64,000 bases of DNA from contig WSYJ01000138.1 in NCBI GenBank assembly GCA_020186115.1, forward strand, positions 920,134-984,133, in the 5' to 3' direction. Source of the DNA: Histomonas meleagridis (Eukaryota; Parabasalia; Tritrichomonadida; Dientamoebidae). Both the position numbers and the translations under genes were made by a program. The notes beneath the pieces are model-generated. The model worked only from the letters and a program-made list of their open reading frames with translations. It ran no database searches and was not told the DNA's origin. Each line of letters starts with the position of its first letter. Within the stretch, counting starts at the first letter, position 1. Below, piece after piece: positions 61,268-64,000 of this stretch.

Positions 61268-62023
61268 ATGAGACCAACAAACGCAGTGCTAACTACAATT
61301 ATTTTCTCAATTCTTGAAATTCTTTCATTTAACCTTCACTTGGTTATAAATACCAAGTTGAGTGTGATGAAATTTAGAGCATTGGTAAGTGTTATAGATG
61401 CATTTATTTCATTGGCTTTAATTTTTTTATTTGGTGGTGGCTACTTATTCCATTTCTTTCATGAATTTCAGAAAAGTTTTAATTGCGTTTTAGCTACTAT
61501 TTTATGTTTTCTTGGCCCATTAGTTCAAAGATACTTTGAATCAAATTCATTAAGCAATCTAATCAACAATTATATTACTGAATTTAAATCCTTTTACCAG
61601 CTTAGAGCTGTTATTATTGCACCTTTCTCAGAAGAAATGATTTATCGCTCTTTCACATGTTCGCTTTGGGAAAGCTCAAGCATATCTCGCGCCAAAATAA
61701 TAATTCTATCCCCAGTCACGTTTGGCATATGCCATTTTTCGAATTTTTTCTTTTTACCGTCAAAATCTATTGCAAAAAGATTATTAACATGTGCATTCCA
61801 ATGTTGTTACACTTGTGTCTTCGGCTGGTGGGAAGCGTTTGTATGGATAAATACCCATTGTTTCATGGCAGTTTTTCTCATCCACGCGTTTTGTAATTCG
61901 ATGGAATTTCCAAACTTTAATGGTGCACTGACATGGCCAAACAAAAAGCAAAGGGCTATAATACAGTTCTCATACGTTTTAGGTCTATTTCTCTTTATTA
62001 CGTTTGTTGTAAAAATCATATAA
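61268..62023 (+). CDS. RCE1: CAAX prenyl protease 2 (RCE1)
   Basis: 251 residues with about seven hydrophobic segments. The catalytic motifs of the CPBP/RCE1 family are all present: APFSEEMIYRS (EE at 122-123, R127), FGICHFSNF (H156) and LIHAFCNSMEFP (H206, N210). RCE1 sits in the ER membrane and removes the last three residues from prenylated CAAX proteins such as Ras and Rho. The short spacing and MEFP ending agree with eukaryotic RCE1 rather than bacterial CPBP proteases. Start ATG at 61268. Confidence 0.92.
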   Translation: MRPTNAVLTTIIFSILEILSFNLHLVINTKLSVMKFRALVSVIDAFISLALIFLFGGGYLFHFFHEFQKSFNCVLATILCFLGPLVQRYFESNSLSNLINNYITEFKSFYQLRAVIIAPFSEEMIYRSFTCSLWESSSISRAKIIILSPVTFGICHFSNFFFLPSKSIAKRLLTCAFQCCYTCVFGWWEAFVWINTHCFMAVFLIHAFCNSMEFPNFNGALTWPNKKQRAIIQFSYVLGLFLFITFVVKII

Positions 62024-62503
62024 TATCTTTATGTTCTTTTTTTAATGCAATTTTAACAAAATAGGGTGTGCACTATACAAAATAAATTTGTTATCAATTA
62101 AAAATAAGGTGAAAATTTTTACTTTCTATGCATTTTAATCCAGAAATTGCTTTCAATGAATGTCACTTTTGATTTACGTCACATATATCCAAAATTCCGA
62201 ATGTGAAATAAAAAATATGAAAAAAAAAAATGGACATAAAATAATTATTGATCAAACTCATCTAATGGACTTAAACGGAGATATTCAAACAGAACGTGTT
62301 CCTAGATCTGGAAAATAAAATATAAAATATTTTTTTATTAATTTAATTTCTTTTTGCTTTATAAGAACTTTGTAAATTATTTGAGTGACTACGTGTATGG
62401 GAAATATAAATATGAATATTATTTGAATGATTTGTTATTTCATTATTTTATACATCCGAGAATTTAGTCAAAATCATTCAAAAAGTTTAAATTTCTTCAC
62501 TGA
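62024..62503. other. intergenic, possible element remnant
   Basis: AT-rich. A short frame at about 62232-62318 reads HKIIIDQTHLMDLNGDIQTE and ends RVPRSGK; unassigned. No terminal inverted repeats for the neighbouring transposase could be found by eye. Confidence 0.35.
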
Positions 62504-63406
62504 TTAAACAAAGGATCGAGCTGGATTATAATGGACAGATTGAATACTTATCGTGTTTTTATAACAACGGTTATCTTCTTTGTGTTGAAAATGATCGATT
62601 TTAAAGCGGTTAATTGAATATGCATAATTAACCAAATTTTTTTGAAAACACCACTCATGAATGTATAATTGATATGAATCTCGATTCGTGATATTTTTTG
62701 ATCGAAGCCATTGTTTAAGATGGTGCCAAACGCACTCAATCATTTGTGTATGAACATGAGTATCTGGATTAACAAAATTGTATTTATGATTTACTGTATA
62801 ATAAAAAAATCCTTGCTCACTGAGGTTTCTATAAGCTGCCCATTGATCTGTGTGTATATGTGTATTAATTTTTACATATTTTTCAATAATCGGAAATAAT
62901 GTATTTGCATTTCTTTTCTCAACTAAATCAATATATACTCGACCTGTTACAGAATCTATTCCTCCAAAGAACCACATCTGTGATAAACTTAAATTTCTTC
63001 CCACATTATATTTGGCCTTGGAGATCAATGTTTCATCTATCTGAACATTGCCCCAAAGGCCACCTAGTGGGTTATGAGTTAAATCATTATAATATGCAAT
63101 TTCAGATAAATCTCGAAATTTTTTAAAATTATCATAAATAGTATCAATTTCAGGCAAAGATGGTCTATCCATCTTTGCCATTGATGGCGTCATATCGAGC
63201 GCACAAGAAGCATATAATAAAATAGCTGTTCTTAAATCAAATTTGGAATTTTCAAAAATTGTTTTTGTTCTTATCGATGATTTGTGCCTATGAATACCTT
63301 TACACATGAATATGGCACCATTGGAATAAGAGTTACTGAAACAACAATTGCAATTTGAATTAAAATATTTTCTGAAAAAGTTAACACACTTTGAATAATC
63401 ATTCAA
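62504..63406 (-). mobile_element. Merlin/ISXO2-like DDE transposase, start codon missing
   Basis: About 300 codons of an IS1595/ISXO2-type (Merlin superfamily) transposase. N-terminal zinc-ribbon-like Cys pairs (CNCC ... CKGI; the last Cys is lost), then RTKTIFENSKF, then the catalytic domain: VQIDETLISKAKYNVGR (first Asp), GGIDSVTGRVYIDLVEKRN, IHTDQWAAYRNL (second Asp), YNFVNPDTHVHTQMIECVWH (third acidic residue, Glu) and HLKQWLRSKN. The catalytic residues are present and the frame is intact. It opens at TTG (63404-63406) with a stop nine bases upstream and the first ATG is at 63305-63307, after the zinc ribbon has begun, so this copy has probably lost its start. Confidence 0.82.
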
Positions 63407-63577
63407 TAATTCCTACTTTTTCAAAGTTATTAGAAAATTTGTGTTAATCTAAAAACGTTGATTTTTTAACTTCCGATATTGAATAATATCTCAAAAAGCA
63501 TTTTTTATGACATATTCAATCTGTGCAAAGTTCGGGAAAAGTTTTATTGATCCTTGTTTCGAGTCGAACATTTTAAA

Positions 63578-64000
63578 ATGAAGCAAAATCAAACAGCAAC
63601 AAACCAGAAATCTCAAAACGAATGGGAAACATTTACAACGCTCAAAAACATAATCTTTGGTTTGAATATCGATAATTTTGCGCAATCATCAAATTTTATT
63701 ATCAGCAAGTTTTGGAAAGAATATCCAATATCTTATGATATCATTATATACCGAATGATATATACTTCTTTTTTGATTGATAATAATGATTTTGATATAT
63801 ATTTGAGATTATTACAGGAAATTGAAAAATTTGAAGTAAATAATAAAATCAGCACAAAAATAATAAATTTGTTTTCTCAATTTCTTCTTAAAGAAAACAC
63901 ACAAGAATCATTTTATTTACTTAGTTACATGATTAAGTATAATTTACTTGAATCAAAATTCATCAAAAATACATTTAATCCATTTTTTTGTTCATATTAA
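63578..64000 (+). pseudogene. ankyrin gene E, copy of the ankyrin B 5' end (partial)
   Basis: From the ATG at 63578 the sequence is almost identical to the start of gene B (34863 downward); the second codon differs (Lys instead of His) and the upstream sequences are unrelated, so the copied tract starts at the start codon. At 63983-63989 there are seven T where gene B has six, and the frame ends at TAA at 63998-64000, the last bases of the window. Whether family sequence continues beyond the edge cannot be seen. Confidence 0.8.

Noticed and set aside
1-64000. CRISPR arrays, bacterial operons, Shine-Dalgarno sites
   Set aside because: The gene content is eukaryotic and the repeats are coding modules, not spaced direct repeats with unique spacers.

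Overview
This is about 64 kb of a very AT-rich, intron-poor eukaryotic genome. The gene set (axonemal p28 dynein light chain, Tctex dynein light chains, Arp2/3, CHD remodeler, Qb-SNARE, proteasome alpha, RCE1), the many DUF3447-type ankyrin genes, start codons sitting close behind Inr-like and Myb-like (AACGGTT) motifs, and a Merlin-type transposase all point to a trichomonad. I infer a Tritrichomonas-like parabasalid; the assignment rests on pattern recognition only.

Layout. 1-11.4 kb is compact housekeeping: CHD6-9-like remodeler (5' end off the window), an unknown gene without a start codon, Tctex light chain, ARPC4, a decayed ORF, an EPL1-like protein, an EEF1AKMT4/METTL13-like methyltransferase and an Abitram-like protein. 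12.6-15.4 kb is ankyrin gene A, followed tail to tail by a 2315-residue BEACH/WD40 gene (16.2-23.1 kb), a decayed Ras-like GTPase, an ASCC1/AKAP7-like 2H phosphoesterase, truncated ankyrin gene D, p28 and a mucin-like membrane protein. 29.5-34.9 kb holds an inverted, internally deleted copy of the BEACH 3' end joined to ankyrin gene B. 36-46.9 kb carries a Vti1-like SNARE, a full-length Piezo channel, a CAMK-like kinase, a three-copy 171-bp satellite and a small basic protein. 47.4-51.4 kb is ankyrin gene C. 52.3-62 kb returns to housekeeping: TyrRS-like pseudo-enzyme, uL22, proteasome alpha4, an intron-containing Tctex light chain, a PSP1 protein, a Sec23/24-like protein and RCE1. The window ends in a Merlin-type transposase and a second copy of the ankyrin B 5' end (E).

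Two observations stand out. First, the Tctex gene at 55.45-55.84 kb is restored to the family's standard 113 residues only if two 23-nt introns are removed; both start GTAT and end TTAACNCCAG. Second, the C-terminal ankyrin arrays of genes A, B and C are built from ~170-bp modules: one ~34-residue ankyrin repeat (about 102 nt) plus a ~68-nt AT-rich spacer that usually shifts frame and often carries stops. The ankyrin halves stay open even in strongly diverged modules while the spacers gain and lose single bases. This is what removable spacers (non-canonical, introner-like introns) would produce, although no constant GT-AG boundary is visible and some of these genes also carry coding frameshifts, so decay is the competing explanation.
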